From positions 1-64,000 of the forward strand of contig NZ_PIQC01000001.1 in NCBI RefSeq assembly GCF_003987255.1: DNA of 64,000 nt, given 5' to 3'. Shown piece by piece: positions 26,939 through 37,162 of this stretch. The notes under the pieces are model-generated. The model was not told where the DNA came from and did not search any database. It saw nothing but the letters and a program-made list of their open reading frames with translations. Every line of letters begins with the position of its first letter. Position 1 is the first letter of the stretch. A program made the position numbers and the translations under genes. Origin of the DNA: Idiomarina ramblicola. Its GTDB lineage: Bacteria; Pseudomonadota; Gammaproteobacteria; Enterobacterales; Alteromonadaceae.

Positions 26939-27508
26939 TTACTCATCCCGCATAACGGCGTCGCTAAGGCGGCGCCGTTCTAATTTATAAAGCACTAATG
27001 AGCTCAGCAAACCCGCAGCATGAATGTAACTGACGTGTTCTCCAACAAAGTGATCCGGCTGCCACCCCAGCAACTCAATAATCACTTTGGTAACCAGCGC
27101 GACCAGTATCAGCCACATCCATTTTTTACCTGAACGAATATCTTTAATCAGACAGTAGCCAAGTAATCCGTGCAAAACCCCGGATAAACCGACGAAGGTC
27201 AGTTCAATCGGAATGATCCACAGCACAACCGATGTCAGCACGCCACTTATTAATAAAGCGTTTACTAACCAGCGCGTGGTCCAGAATTCACGCCAAATCA
27301 GCACAATAAGTGCTAGACCTATGAAGTTAAATAACGCATGCCACCAGTCTAAGTGAATAAAATGAGCGGTGATCAGCGGCCAGCCTTCTGCCATGACATT
27401 GTCTGAGTTAAAAGTTAGCAGTGGATGCCATTCAGGCATCAGTTGCAGAAATGCTGAGAACATCAAAACCAGAACAAGCCCGGCCCAGTATTGATTAAAC
27501 CTCTCCAT
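26939..27508 (-). CDS. rhombosortase-like rhomboid intramembrane protease
   Basis: A 189-residue integral membrane protein with about six hydrophobic helices. The rhomboid Ser-His dyad is visible: Ser109 in GLSGVLHG and His163 in YIHAAG. The short length and HFIHLDWWHALFN segment fit rhombosortase, the protease subgroup that processes proteins with a C-terminal Gly-Gly membrane tail (GlyGly-CTERM). No protein in this window ends in such a tail, so substrates must be elsewhere. It is convergent with the S9 peptidase gene (12-bp gap) and divergent from the second gamma-glutamyltransferase. An ordinary GlpG-like rhomboid is the alternative. Confidence 0.8.
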   Translation of the reverse strand: MERFNQYWAGLVLVLMFSAFLQLMPEWHPLLTFNSDNVMAEGWPLITAHFIHLDWWHALFNFIGLALIVLIWREFWTTRWLVNALLISGVLTSVVLWIIPIELTFVGLSGVLHGLLGYCLIKDIRSGKKWMWLILVALVTKVIIELLGWQPDHFVGEHVSYIHAAGLLSSLVLYKLERRRLSDAVMRDE

Positions 27509-27585
27509 TCAGAGTCCTTTTCGTTGCGTCATGGGGTTCTGGTTCGTATGATAGGGCAAATTGTTTCCAATATGAATGAGACCTT

Positions 27586-29325
27586 ATGAAGTTCTGGCTA
27601 ACAACGATAATCGCCGCGGGTGTATTAACGGCCTGCTCACCTACTACAGAACAAGAAGCCCGTGAACCGGAAGCGGCTACCGGTTTTTCTGAAAAAGCAG
27701 CCGTAACAGCCGATAAATTTATGGTTACAGCAGCGAATAAACACGCTGTCGACGCGGGCTACAATGTGTTAAAGGAAGGTGGTAGTGCCGTCGATGCGGC
27801 TATTGCAGTGCAGGCCATGTTGGGTTTGGTTGAGCCTCAGTCGTCAGGTCCGGGTGGAGGCGCTTTTATTCTGTACTGGGATAACCAAGAAAACAAACTT
27901 TATACCATTGATGCCCGCGAGAAAGCCCCTATGGCAGCCACTGAGTCGCTGTTTCTGGATGAAGAGGGCAATGCGCCTAAATGGATTGAAGCTGTAGTCG
28001 GTGGTCGTTCAGTTGGTACTCCGGGCGTTATACGAGGGTTAGAACTGGCACATGAACGTTGGGGTAAAGCTGATTGGTCGTCGCTTTTTAAGCAAACGAT
28101 AGAACTGTCTAAAAGCGGTTTTGAAGTGTCTCCACGATTGGCTAAGTTGGTTGAGATGGAAATTAACCCTGGCGTAAAAAAAATGCCTGCTGCTAGTCGT
28201 TACTTCTTTCCTAATGGTAAACCATTGGAAGCCGGAACTATCCTGAGAAACCCTGAATACGCGAGCAGTTTAAGTTTAATTGCGGAGCAGGGTGCTGATG
28301 CATTTTATAAGGGCGAGTTAGCAGAGAAGATTGTTCGTGCGGTGCAAAACAGCCCAATTGAACCCGGTGTATTAAGCCTTGAAGACTTGAGCCAATATCA
28401 GGCTAAGTTACGGGAACCAGTGTGCAATGCTTACCGACAATATCAAGTTTGTGGAATGGGCCCACCGAGTTCGGGAGGCATTACTACCTTGCAAACCTTA
28501 GGTGTATTAGAAAACTTCGATTTAAGCGAACTTAACCCGAATTCTGAGCGGTTTTCTCATCTATTCACTCAGGCGTCTCGATTAGCTTATGCCGACAGAA
28601 ACCAATGGATTGCTGACCCTGACTTTGTTGGTATACCGGTTGACGCGATGCTGGATAAAGCTTATTTATCGAGTCGGGCCGATGAAATTACAGATAAGGA
28701 CATGGGTAAAGCCAAGCCGGGCGTTCAGTTACAGCCTGAATATGAACAAGATATTGCTTACGAGTTGCCCAATACCAGTCATATTTCCATTATTGATGCT
28801 GAAGGTAATGTCGTATCAATGACAACCAGCATTGAAATGGGTTTTGGTTCGACTGTTATGGCGGGCGGCTTTCTGCTCAATAATCAGTTGACAGATTTCT
28901 CTCTGGCTCCTGGTAATGGGAAAGAGAAATTTGCTAACCGGGTAGAGCCTGGGAAACGGCCGCGAAGTTCGATGGCTCCGGCCATCGTGCTCGATGAGAG
29001 TGGTGAGCAAGTCTTACATGCAGTGGGGTCTCCTGGTGGTAGCCGTATTATTAACTATGTTACTCAAACTTTGATTGGTCTTCTGGACTGGGAGCTTAAC
29101 GTGCAAGAAGCGATTAATCTTGGTCATGTTACCAACAGAAACGATTATACGTCGCTGGAAAAAGGCCGGGAAATCAGTGAACTGAAAGCTAAGCTGGAAA
29201 AGCGAGGACACGACGTAAAAGTTATCGATCTGAACAGTGGCTTACACGGAGTCAGTATCAACCCGGATGGCACCTTAGTTGGTGGCGCTGATCCACGCCG
29301 CGAAGGCGTGGCTAAAGGAGAGTAG
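27586..29325 (+). CDS. ggt: gamma-glutamyltransferase, predicted lipoprotein
   Basis: A 579-residue Ntn-hydrolase precursor, paralogue of the gene at 2499-4208. The signal ends in the lipobox LTACSP (Cys17), so it is likely anchored at the envelope. The start of the large subunit (DAGYNVLKEGGSAVDAAIA) and the self-cleavage threonine in NTSHISIID (about residue 400) are conserved, as is GSPGGSRIINYV, the oxyanion region. This form is closer to classic E. coli Ggt than the first copy. A small lipoprotein gene follows after 6 bp, likely co-transcribed. Confidence 0.9.
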   Translation: MKFWLTTIIAAGVLTACSPTTEQEAREPEAATGFSEKAAVTADKFMVTAANKHAVDAGYNVLKEGGSAVDAAIAVQAMLGLVEPQSSGPGGGAFILYWDNQENKLYTIDAREKAPMAATESLFLDEEGNAPKWIEAVVGGRSVGTPGVIRGLELAHERWGKADWSSLFKQTIELSKSGFEVSPRLAKLVEMEINPGVKKMPAASRYFFPNGKPLEAGTILRNPEYASSLSLIAEQGADAFYKGELAEKIVRAVQNSPIEPGVLSLEDLSQYQAKLREPVCNAYRQYQVCGMGPPSSGGITTLQTLGVLENFDLSELNPNSERFSHLFTQASRLAYADRNQWIADPDFVGIPVDAMLDKAYLSSRADEITDKDMGKAKPGVQLQPEYEQDIAYELPNTSHISIIDAEGNVVSMTTSIEMGFGSTVMAGGFLLNNQLTDFSLAPGNGKEKFANRVEPGKRPRSSMAPAIVLDESGEQVLHAVGSPGGSRIINYVTQTLIGLLDWELNVQEAINLGHVTNRNDYTSLEKGREISELKAKLEKRGHDVKVIDLNSGLHGVSINPDGTLVGGADPRREGVAKGE

Positions 29326-29331
29326 GAAACG

Positions 29332-29772
29332 ATGGGAATGTTAAGAGTGTTTTTGTTAGCTTTTGCGATGTCGACGGTTTCAGCTTGTGGTAGTGAAGAG
29401 CCTGCCGATTATACAGAGGCAAAACCCGCAGAAGTGATTAGCGGCTTTTATAATGCGGTATATGAAGAGGAAGACCTGGAAAAAGCCAAACGACTCTCTT
29501 CGACTCGCATGGCTGACTTGATTACGCATTATGGCGCTGTGAGCCAAGTAGAACGGTACGTTCTTGGACGCTATTTTGACACGGTTGAAATTGAAGTGGT
29601 CAGCGACTCTTTAACGGACTACTTAAACAATTCAAGTGAATTACGCGCGACGGTTATTTTTGAAGGAACGTATGAGGGCGATAATATTAAAGATAGCCGT
29701 GATGTGGTACTTATTCAGCAGGACGGTAGCTGGGTGATCGATAAGATCCTTGATGCCAGGTACCGCCCTTAG
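29332..29772 (+). CDS. hypothetical lipoprotein, NTF2/DUF4878-like
   Basis: A 146-residue small exported protein. The N-terminus has a hydrophobic core and lipobox (TVSACGSEE, Cys19). The body (AEVISGFYNAVYEEEDLEKAKRL...VVLIQQDGSWVIDKIL) has the pattern of NTF2-like/DUF4878 domains: a helical start and a closing beta segment with a Trp. I cannot assign a function. It follows the gamma-glutamyltransferase gene by 6 bp and is convergent with the HIT gene at a gap of only 4 bp. Confidence 0.75.
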   Translation: MGMLRVFLLAFAMSTVSACGSEEPADYTEAKPAEVISGFYNAVYEEEDLEKAKRLSSTRMADLITHYGAVSQVERYVLGRYFDTVEIEVVSDSLTDYLNNSSELRATVIFEGTYEGDNIKDSRDVVLIQQDGSWVIDKILDARYRP

Positions 29773-29776
29773 TTAT

Positions 29777-30145
29777 TTACACTTGCTTTAGTTTATCCGT
29801 ATACGGTGGCCAACCGAGTTGTTTACCTGCTAAGACGTGCAGGTGAATATGGTACACACTCTGCCCACCGTATTCGTTACAATTCATAACTAACCGATAG
29901 CCGTCCTCTGCAAAGTTGTATTCAACAGCTAACTTAGCGGCAATGACATACAAATGACCAACTAAAGCCGCGTTATCTTCATTGATGTCGTTTGCTGTAG
30001 CAATAGGTTCTTTGGGAATAACTAAACAGTGAAAGGGGGCTTGTGGATTAACGTCTTTAAACGCAAGCGCTTTGTCATCTTCGTAGATAATATCCGCAGG
30101 AATATCACGGTTAATGATTTTCGTGAAAATCGTCTCTTCTGCCAT
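29777..30145 (-). CDS. HIT-family nucleotide hydrolase (HinT-like)
   Basis: A 122-residue cytosolic protein of the histidine-triad superfamily. The triad is His99-x-His101-x-His103 in VYHIHLHVLAG, with the final catalytic His in HVLAG. N-terminal IFTKIINRDIPADIIYEDD is typical of the HinT branch, which hydrolyses adenosine phosphoramidates. It lies next to hspQ on the same strand, 61 bp downstream of it. Confidence 0.92.
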   Translation of the reverse strand: MAEETIFTKIINRDIPADIIYEDDKALAFKDVNPQAPFHCLVIPKEPIATANDINEDNAALVGHLYVIAAKLAVEYNFAEDGYRLVMNCNEYGGQSVYHIHLHVLAGKQLGWPPYTDKLKQV

Positions 30146-30206
30146 CTTCTTGCCCTCATTGCGTTATTTTATTCTATGGTAACTATAGCAATGAATATCG
30201 GCAAAT

Positions 30207-30518
30207 TTAGTTAAGATTCTCTGATAGCTTATATTGACTGGCGGATTTTCCTGAGAACAACAAATCGACCATAGGGTGTTGAATTTCTTGTTCTGAAAAG
30301 TCGGCTTCTAAACTGCTTTCACTAACGTACGTCTGAATTGATGAATTATTGACGAGTATATGGTACCACGGCTGATCTTTTGCCGGCTTAGAGGTTGCCA
30401 TTTTGTCATACCAACTGTCAGACAATGTGAAACATGGATCAGCATCAATAATAACACCACGGTAACCGTAAAGGCTGTGGGTAATAAGTTGACCTATTGA
30501 AAATTTAGCTTCTACCAT
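30207..30518 (-). CDS. hspQ: heat shock protein HspQ
   Basis: A 103-residue protein of the HspQ/YccV (hemimethylated DNA-binding) family. The conserved block FSIGQLITHSLYGYRGVIIDADP and the WYHILV segment near residue 51 are present. In E. coli it is heat-induced and modulates Lon-mediated proteolysis. The gene is divergent from the PilZ gene, with a 98-bp gap; I did not see a clear sigma-32 promoter. Confidence 0.9.
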   Translation of the reverse strand: MVEAKFSIGQLITHSLYGYRGVIIDADPCFTLSDSWYDKMATSKPAKDQPWYHILVNNSSIQTYVSESSLEADFSEQEIQHPMVDLLFSGKSASQYKLSENLN

Positions 30519-30616
30519 GACGACGGTTCCTTGTTATCCGATACTATTTTTTTATCGGCCAAGGCGTGCTAAAACTGAAGTAAGATTTACACTTTATAAA
30601 CAAAATAGAGGGCAAC

Positions 30617-30919
30617 ATGCTGGAATCGCAAGAAAATCGACATTTTATGCGAATGGCTGTTAATGCGGATGTGAAAGTGACTGTGAAAAACGGTAAGGGT
30701 AAACAACTATTAGACGGCGTTTGTCTGGACTTAAGTGCTGAAGGGCTTTCACTGCAATTGCCTTCAAATTTAGATGTAGGTCATAAACTGTTTGTTGAAA
30801 TCTTATCGTCCGGCTCTGTTGCGCCTTTAAAAATAGACGCTGAAGTCGTTCGCAGTCAGCGACTGGACGACAACAGCGGCGATTTTATTTTAGGCTGTCG
30901 CATTATCTCAATGGACTGA
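30617..30919 (+). CDS. PilZ-domain protein (predicted c-di-GMP binding)
   Basis: A 100-residue single-domain protein. Both c-di-GMP contact motifs are visible: RxxxR as Arg8-Arg12 in ENRHFMRM, and DxSxxG as Asp38-Leu-Ser40-Ala-Glu-Gly43 in CLDLSAEGLSL. There are no other domains, so it would act as an adaptor. The gene is monocistronic and converges on metG; its output pathway cannot be told from context. Confidence 0.9.
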   Translation: MLESQENRHFMRMAVNADVKVTVKNGKGKQLLDGVCLDLSAEGLSLQLPSNLDVGHKLFVEILSSGSVAPLKIDAEVVRSQRLDDNSGDFILGCRIISMD

Positions 30920-30930
30920 CAGCCAGCTGG

Positions 30931-32964
30931 TTACATGATTCTCATGCCAGGCTTAGCACCGTCATGTGGGTTTAGAATATAGATTTCATCTTTACCCGGG
31001 CCTGCCGCAAGTACCATACCTTCCGATAAACCAAAGCGCATTTTACGGGGAGCCAGATTGGCGACCATAACAGTCAGTTGGCCTTTCAGAGCTTCTGGGT
31101 CGTAAGCTGATTTAATACCAGCGAAAACCTGACGGGTTTCACCACCCAGATCCAACGTCAGTTTTAGCAGTTTATCAGCGCCTTCAACATGCTCAGCGTT
31201 TGCAATGAGGGCTACGCGTAAATCGACTTTAGCAAAATCATCGAAGCTGATTTCGTCCGCAATAGGCTCTTTTTTCAATTCGTCATTAGCTTCAACCGCA
31301 GGAGCTTGTGAAGCTTGTTCTTCTTTTGAAGCGTCAATCATGGCGTTTACATCATCCATTTCAACGCGCTGCATCAGCGCTTTGAATTTATTTATAGGGT
31401 GGTCTGTTAAAGCCGTTTTGTGGCTTTCCCAGGTAAAAGTATCGTTCAAGAAGTGCTGCACTTCTTCCGTCAGTTTAGGGACGACCGGAGCTAAATAAAC
31501 CATTAAAGTCCGGAACAGATTGATACCCAGAGAGCAAATCTCGTGCACTTCCTGTTCGGAGCCTTCCTGCTTAATTAACTGCCAGGGTTCTTTATCTGCA
31601 ATATACTGATTCGCGCGATCGGCCAGAGCCATAATGTCACGCATAGCACGAGAGAACTCACGCTTTTCGTAAAGCTCGGCAATATTGTCACCGGCCAACT
31701 GAAAGTCCTCCAGTAGCGCGGAGTCAGCTATGTTCGCAGAAAGTTTCCCGTCGAATTTTTTCTGAATAAAACCAGCACAGCGGCTGGCAATGTTAATCAC
31801 CTTGCCGACAAGATCAGAGTTTACCCGCTGCGCAAAGTCAGTCAGGTTCAGGTCCAGATCATCGATGCGGCTGGTTAATTTTGCTGCAAAGTAATAACGC
31901 AGATATTCCGGATCAAGATGCTCGAGGTAAGTACGGGCCTTGATAAAAGTGCCCTTAGACTTAGACATCTTGGTGCCGTTAACGGTAATGAACCCGTGTG
32001 CCCAGACATTGGTTGGCTGACGGAAGTCTGCGCCTTTTAACATGGCAGGCCAGAATAAGCTGTGGAAGTAGATGATATCCTTACCAATGAAATGATAAAG
32101 CTCAGCTTCGCTGTCGGCCTGCCAATAAGTATCCCAGTCGGCTTTGCCCGTGGTTGTGCAGTAGTTTTTAAAACTGCTCATGTAGCCTATGGGTGCATCC
32201 AGCCAGACGTAGAAGTATTTATTTTCTGTGCCGGGGATTTTGAAGCCAAAGTAGGGGGAGTCGCGAGAAATATCCCAGCGTTGCAGCCCTTGCTCGAACC
32301 ACTCGTTGAGCTTGTTCGCCATTTCATTTTGTAATGAACCAGAACGTGTCCAGCTTTTTAGCATGTCACCAAATGCCGGCAGGTCAAAGAAGTAGTGTTC
32401 CGATTCACGCAGTTCGGGTTCCGCACCAGAAACCACCGACTTCGGGTTTTTCAGGTCGGTTGGGGCGTATGTTGCGCCACAAACGTCACAGTTGTCACCG
32501 TACTGGTCTTCTGCGCCGCAATCCGGACATTCACCTTTAACAAAACGATCGGGGAGAAACATCTCTTTTTGCGGATCATACAACTGTTCAATAACTTCGG
32601 TCTTAATGTGACCGGCTTTATCAAGGCGTGTGTAGATAGTTTCGGCCAGCTCTTTGTTTTCATCGCTGTGGGTACTGTAATAGTGGTCAAAACCGACTAA
32701 AAAGTCGCTAAAGTCTGACTCGTGTGAGCGTTGCATATCGCCAATCATTTGCTCTGGCGTTATCCCAAGCTGCTGAGCTTTCAGCATAATGGGCGTACCG
32801 TGGGCATCGTCGGCACAGACGAAATGACATTCGTTACCGCGTAGCTTTTGAAAGCGTACCCAGATATCGGCTTGAATATAACCTAGCATATGACCGATAT
32901 GGATAGGTCCGTTAGCGTACGGCAGTGCGTTAGTAACCAGTATTTTACGTGCGGATTGGCTCAT
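30931..32964 (-). CDS. metG: methionyl-tRNA synthetase
   Basis: A 677-residue class I aminoacyl-tRNA synthetase. HIGH is at residues 22-25 (PIHIGHMLG), the zinc-knuckle cysteines lie in [18 protein letters not shown] (about 145-162), KMSKS follows near residue 333 ([11 protein letters not shown]), and a C-terminal tRNA-binding dimerisation domain ([19 protein letters not shown]) completes the E. coli-like architecture. Two CxxC pairs indicate a zinc-binding form. It is divergent from mrp, 108 bp away, an arrangement shared with many gammaproteobacteria. Confidence 0.96.
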   Translation of the reverse strand: MSQSARKILVTNALPYANGPIHIGHMLGYIQADIWVRFQKLRGNECHFVCADDAHGTPIMLKAQQLGITPEQMIGDMQRSHESDFSDFLVGFDHYYSTHSDENKELAETIYTRLDKAGHIKTEVIEQLYDPQKEMFLPDRFVKGECPDCGAEDQYGDNCDVCGATYAPTDLKNPKSVVSGAEPELRESEHYFFDLPAFGDMLKSWTRSGSLQNEMANKLNEWFEQGLQRWDISRDSPYFGFKIPGTENKYFYVWLDAPIGYMSSFKNYCTTTGKADWDTYWQADSEAELYHFIGKDIIYFHSLFWPAMLKGADFRQPTNVWAHGFITVNGTKMSKSKGTFIKARTYLEHLDPEYLRYYFAAKLTSRIDDLDLNLTDFAQRVNSDLVGKVINIASRCAGFIQKKFDGKLSANIADSALLEDFQLAGDNIAELYEKREFSRAMRDIMALADRANQYIADKEPWQLIKQEGSEQEVHEICSLGINLFRTLMVYLAPVVPKLTEEVQHFLNDTFTWESHKTALTDHPINKFKALMQRVEMDDVNAMIDASKEEQASQAPAVEANDELKKEPIADEISFDDFAKVDLRVALIANAEHVEGADKLLKLTLDLGGETRQVFAGIKSAYDPEALKGQLTVMVANLAPRKMRFGLSEGMVLAAGPGKDEIYILNPHDGAKPGMRIM

Positions 32965-33072
32965 GCGAAAATCTGCTTCCGTTTCGTTGATTAATCGAAT
33001 CTAAACCCCAAAATTTTATGCCGCTCATGTTAGCATAGCTCTTGGCTGATACACAGATCCCAGAGGTTGATG

Positions 33073-34056
33073 ATGACAGATTTTACTCACCCCTTATTAC
33101 CTAATGGTATTCCCAATGACTGGGTAACAGGTTCTGGTAAGCAGCGGGTATTAAACTTGCCTTTTGTTGCAGGTGAAAGTTTGTTGGAAGCTATTCGTAA
33201 CGATGCTGAATTAGGGCTGTTTGACTGGCAGCTTAATTGTCAGGTTAAAAAGCTGAAGAACTCACAGCCAGAATTGCCTTTAACTACCGGTAATGTGATT
33301 GTTGTTTCATCGGGTAAAGGCGGAGTGGGGAAATCGTCTGTGAGTGTGAACCTGGCATTAGCCTTGTCACAGCTAGGTGCTAAGGTCGGGTTACTCGATG
33401 CCGATATTTACGGGCCATCAATTCCAACGATGCTTGGCGGTGGCGGCGCAGAGATGGAACTGACCAAAAACAATAAAATGCTGCCGTTAGAGCGTCACGG
33501 CCTGTATGTGCATTCGTTGGGGTATCTGGTCGACGACAATGATGCGACTATCTGGCGCGGTCCGATGGCAAGTGGTGCTTTGCAACAATTATATAAAGAC
33601 ACAGCCTGGCCCGCTCTGGACTACCTTATTGTCGATATGCCGCCTGGCACCGGGGATATTCAACTGACTATGGCACAGAAGCTGCCGGTGACCGGTGCGG
33701 TTGTGGTGACAACACCGCAAACGGTAGCGTTGAAAGACGCAGAAAAAGGCGTGGCCATGTTTGAAAAGCTGAATATTCCGCTCATAGGCATACTGGAAAA
33801 CATGAGTTTTTACCAATGCCCTTCGTGCGGGCATGAAGATCCGGTTTTTGGCAAAAATGGGGGAGCGGACATGGCAACAGAACACAACTTGCCGTTATTG
33901 GGTCAATGGCCTTTAAACAGTGACTTACGGGAAAGTCTTGATGGTGATACACCACTGCTATTGGCGCAGCCGCGGCACCCTTTAAGTCAGCTAATTTTAA
34001 ATTCAGCGCAACAAGTTGCTGCAAACCTCTATTATCAACAAGAAAATTCGTTATAG
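33073..34056 (+). CDS. mrp: Mrp/ApbC-type iron-sulfur cluster carrier ATPase
   Basis: A 327-residue P-loop ATPase of the Mrp/NBP35 family, involved in carrying iron-sulfur clusters. It has the deviant Walker A SSGKGGVGKSS, the switch motif MPPGTGDIQLT and the cluster-binding CxxC in FYQCPSCGHE. The first roughly 70 residues do not show a good MIP18 (DUF59) domain such as E. coli Mrp begins with, so the N-terminus is divergent or reduced. Three consecutive start codons (TTG 33067, ATG 33070, ATG 33073) are possible. I chose 33073 for its spacing from the AGAGG at 33062-33066. Confidence 0.9.
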   Translation: MTDFTHPLLPNGIPNDWVTGSGKQRVLNLPFVAGESLLEAIRNDAELGLFDWQLNCQVKKLKNSQPELPLTTGNVIVVSSGKGGVGKSSVSVNLALALSQLGAKVGLLDADIYGPSIPTMLGGGGAEMELTKNNKMLPLERHGLYVHSLGYLVDDNDATIWRGPMASGALQQLYKDTAWPALDYLIVDMPPGTGDIQLTMAQKLPVTGAVVVTTPQTVALKDAEKGVAMFEKLNIPLIGILENMSFYQCPSCGHEDPVFGKNGGADMATEHNLPLLGQWPLNSDLRESLDGDTPLLLAQPRHPLSQLILNSAQQVAANLYYQQENSL

Positions 34057-34101
34057 TACTGGCCTTAAGGTCTTAAATGACAACACGGAGATTGATGAAC
34101 G

Positions 34102-34689
34102 ATGCGCCTAAACGACACTGAAATAGAACAACATTTGAAAGATGGAATCATAGGTGTCGAACCTGCACCCCAAGCCAATAATATCTCAGGCGTTACACTA
34201 GATATTCATTTAGGCAACGATTTTCGTGTGCTGCAGGATCATGCCGCACCTTTTATTGATATTAGCGGCTCACGTGAAGCTATTGAAGCGGCAATTCAGG
34301 AAGTGATGAGTGATGAAATAGTGCTGAAAGACGATCAGGCTTTTTTTATTCACCCGGGCGAATTTGCTTTAGCGGTAACGCACGAGTCTATTACCTTACC
34401 CGCTGATATGGTCGGTTGGTTAGATGGTCGCTCGTCTTTAGCTCGTTTAGGCTTAATGGTGCATGTGACAGCCCATAGAATTGACCCTGGCTGGTCAGGT
34501 CAAATCGTACTGGAGTTTTATAACAGTGGGAAATTACCGCTAGCGCTTAGAGCCGGTATGAAGATTGGTGCAATCAGTTTTGAGAAACTCAGTAGTCCTT
34601 GTGCTCGACCTTATAATAAGCGTGAAGACGCAAAATACCGGGATCAGCACAGCGCAGTTGCTTCACGTATTTCGGCTGACGGTGGTTAA
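34102..34689 (+). CDS. dcd: dCTP deaminase
   Basis: A 195-residue enzyme that deaminates dCTP to dUTP in thymidylate synthesis. Length and motifs match E. coli Dcd: [41 protein letters not shown] with the catalytic Glu in IVLEFYNSG, and the C-terminal KYRDQ segment over the active site. It follows mrp by 45 bp. Its TAA overlaps the stop codon of the convergent YvcK-like gene in TTAA. Confidence 0.95.
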   Translation: MRLNDTEIEQHLKDGIIGVEPAPQANNISGVTLDIHLGNDFRVLQDHAAPFIDISGSREAIEAAIQEVMSDEIVLKDDQAFFIHPGEFALAVTHESITLPADMVGWLDGRSSLARLGLMVHVTAHRIDPGWSGQIVLEFYNSGKLPLALRAGMKIGAISFEKLSSPCARPYNKREDAKYRDQHSAVASRISADGG

Positions 34690-35582
34690 GCACTCTCAAC
34701 TAAGAGTTGTTTCGTGGCGGCTTCCAGTTTAGCTAATAAGTTGCTTGTGTTATGGCGGTAGTAGACATCTTCATCGCTCTCCAGACCGCCAATAACAGGT
34801 AGTTTCAGGTCTTTCTCCTGCTTATTACTCAAAACTAAATCGACAATCTGTTTTCCTAATTGCTTTTCTATAAACGCGACTTTTTCCGCCAGACTCAAGT
34901 CGCCGGCAGGTCCATTTTCGTCTACCAGGTTATCAATAAAAACGACTTTTGCCTGAGTTGTCAGTAAGGCGTCGCGAATGCCGTTAACCAGCAAAGGCGG
35001 CATAACTGAGGTCATAAAGCTGCCCGGCCCGAGTAGGATGAGCTGACTGTTATGAATGTGACGTATAGCTTCAGGCGTGGCTTTTACCGTTCCTGAGAGC
35101 GACAGTTTACGCGGCATAACTGGCAGTTTATCAATGCGTATTTCGCCGTGACACTGGATACCATCATTAGTTGTGGCGATCAGGTCGGTTGGGCATTCCG
35201 ACATGGGAAGTATGCGGTTGTCGATATTTAATAAGCGACTGAGAAGCTGAATACCATCTAATGGTCGGGCGCTGAGCTGGTCTAGTGTATAAAGTAATAG
35301 GTTACCGAAGTTATGACCGTGTAGTGACGACGTGCAATCAAATCGATAATTGAGCACTTCGGCCGCCAGAGGCTGTTCGACAAGTTGTGACAGGCAATTA
35401 CGAATATCGCCCCAGGCAATGCAGTGTTGGGATTCACGCAATAGGCCAGTGGCACCGCCGTTATCTGTGGTTGCTACAATACCGACTAACTTATGTTTCA
35501 TAAACGACAGAGTCGACAGTACCCGACCGAGTCCGTGACCACCGCCTATTGCGGTGATACGTCGTAAAGAATGCAGTTGCAT
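34686..35582 (-). CDS. YvcK/CofD-like protein (putative gluconeogenesis factor)
   Basis: A 298-residue protein of the YvcK/CofD family (COG0391). The nucleotide-sugar-binding glycine motif is [17 protein letters not shown] at the N-terminus, followed by [28 protein letters not shown], and [16 protein letters not shown] in the middle. In Bacillus, YvcK binds UDP-sugars and is needed for growth on gluconeogenic carbon. That fits an amino-acid-degrading organism but is inference. I chose the start MQLHSL at 35582 over a position 27 bases upstream because AAAGGAAG precedes it at the right distance. Confidence 0.85.
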   Translation of the reverse strand: MQLHSLRRITAIGGGHGLGRVLSTLSFMKHKLVGIVATTDNGGATGLLRESQHCIAWGDIRNCLSQLVEQPLAAEVLNYRFDCTSSLHGHNFGNLLLYTLDQLSARPLDGIQLLSRLLNIDNRILPMSECPTDLIATTNDGIQCHGEIRIDKLPVMPRKLSLSGTVKATPEAIRHIHNSQLILLGPGSFMTSVMPPLLVNGIRDALLTTQAKVVFIDNLVDENGPAGDLSLAEKVAFIEKQLGKQIVDLVLSNKQEKDLKLPVIGGLESDEDVYYRHNTSNLLAKLEAATKQLLVESA

Positions 35583-35688
35583 GCGGCTTCCTTTGCTGCC
35601 AATGGCCAAACGTTGCGACCTTAGCTGATTTATTATGAGTTATGCAAGCCTCGCTGACTGTGTAACAATCTAACTAGCAGGAGGATGT

Positions 35689-37095
35689 ATGCCAATAGTT
35701 TTTGATAACCGCTTTGCCCGTAAGTTCCCGGAAATAATAACCCATCAACCAATAAAGCCTGACGGAAAGGCGAAACTGGTGTGGTTAAATGACAATTTAT
35801 GGGCTGAACTATCCGCGGGTGAACAGCTCCCGAATGACTTAGCTGACCGCATTAGCGGGGTAGCTCCCTGGCCAGGAACAGAACCGGTTGCACAGAAATA
35901 TGCGGGGCATCAATTTGGCCACTTCAATCCTTATTTAGGCGATGGCCGCGGACTTTTGCTGGCACAGGTTGATGTAGAGGGGCAGTTACAGGATGTTCAT
36001 GTAAAAGGTGCTGGACCAACCCCTTATAGCCGCGGAGCTGATGGACGAGCTGTTTTACGCTCCTCCATTCGAGAACTGCTGGCAAGTGAAGCGTTGCACG
36101 CGGTTGGCATTCCGACGACGCGTGCATTGGCGCTAGTCAGAACCGAAGGCAAAATACAGCGGGAGCGATTAGAGCCCGGGGCGATGTTGGCGCGGACCGC
36201 TGCTACGCATGTTCGCTTTGGACATTTTGAACACTGCTTTCATCGAGGCCTGCAAGACACCATGCAAAACCTCTGGCAGGACACCGTAGAAGTGGTTTGG
36301 CCTAATTTGGCCGATGCCAGTATCGCCGATCAGTTTTCTCAAGTTGTTAAAAGCACCGCTGAAATGATAGCCAGTTGGCAAGCCTATGGCTTCATTCATG
36401 GCGTTATGAATACTGACAACATGAGTTTAGCTGGAGAGACGTTTGATTTTGGACCTTATGCGTTTTTAGATGAATATGAGCCAGAAAAGATTTTTAATCA
36501 TACCGATGCTGGAGGGCGTTATGGTTTCCTGCAACAACCCGGAGTTGGTCTTTGGAACCTAAAAAAATTGGCACAGGCTATCAGCCCTTTAGCTCAAACG
36601 GAGACGTTGCAGCCAGCACTCGACAGCTACGAGCCGGAACTCCGAAAAGCGTATTTAAACTTGATGACACAACGTCTGGGCATGTCCTCAGTCCCTGCTG
36701 AGCAAAGAATGTCACTAATCGGTGGTTGGTTAAGTCTGCTTGAGGTAAACCATGCGGATTATCAGCTCTCGTTCCGCGATCTTATCGACTCTATCGAGAA
36801 AGGGGAACCGATAGGACTGTTGTCCCAAAGTGGTGGGAGTTGGTGGCAGGAATACAAAACAGCGACGGGCAAAAACAATGATGTGGAGTGTATGAAGCAG
36901 GTAAACCCGTGGGTGATCGTCAGAACGCATCATGCACAGCGAGTTATAGAGGCTTCAGATGCGGGTGACGACTCTTTATTGCGTGACTATATTGCCGCAC
37001 TACTTAATCCATTTTCGGAGGCGCTACGCGACAGTCAGTGGACTAAGCCGCCGAATGCTGCAGAGAAGGTTTCACAGTTGTCCTGCTCTAGCTGA
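35689..37095 (+). CDS. selO: SelO/YdiU protein adenylyltransferase (AMPylase)
   Basis: A 468-residue pseudokinase-fold enzyme that in the E. coli and yeast homologues transfers AMP to protein Ser/Thr/Tyr residues. Recognisable blocks are KYAGHQFGHFNPYLGDGRGLLL, GAGPTPYSRGADGRAVLRSSIRE, GVMNTDNMSLAGETFDFGPYAFLD (the metal-binding Asn/Asp segment) and HTDAGGRYGFLQQP. The C-terminus SCSS carries the conserved cysteine where eukaryotic SelO has selenocysteine. It is a little shorter than E. coli YdiU (478 residues), but complete. An SD (AGGAGG) lies just before the ATG. Confidence 0.93.
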   Translation: MPIVFDNRFARKFPEIITHQPIKPDGKAKLVWLNDNLWAELSAGEQLPNDLADRISGVAPWPGTEPVAQKYAGHQFGHFNPYLGDGRGLLLAQVDVEGQLQDVHVKGAGPTPYSRGADGRAVLRSSIRELLASEALHAVGIPTTRALALVRTEGKIQRERLEPGAMLARTAATHVRFGHFEHCFHRGLQDTMQNLWQDTVEVVWPNLADASIADQFSQVVKSTAEMIASWQAYGFIHGVMNTDNMSLAGETFDFGPYAFLDEYEPEKIFNHTDAGGRYGFLQQPGVGLWNLKKLAQAISPLAQTETLQPALDSYEPELRKAYLNLMTQRLGMSSVPAEQRMSLIGGWLSLLEVNHADYQLSFRDLIDSIEKGEPIGLLSQSGGSWWQEYKTATGKNNDVECMKQVNPWVIVRTHHAQRVIEASDAGDDSLLRDYIAALLNPFSEALRDSQWTKPPNAAEKVSQLSCSS

Positions 37096-37162
37096 GGTTT
37101 GAATTGCGATCTCCTCCTGGATAGGACAAAATCAGGGAAGTGATTATGACAAGGTTAAGCTG

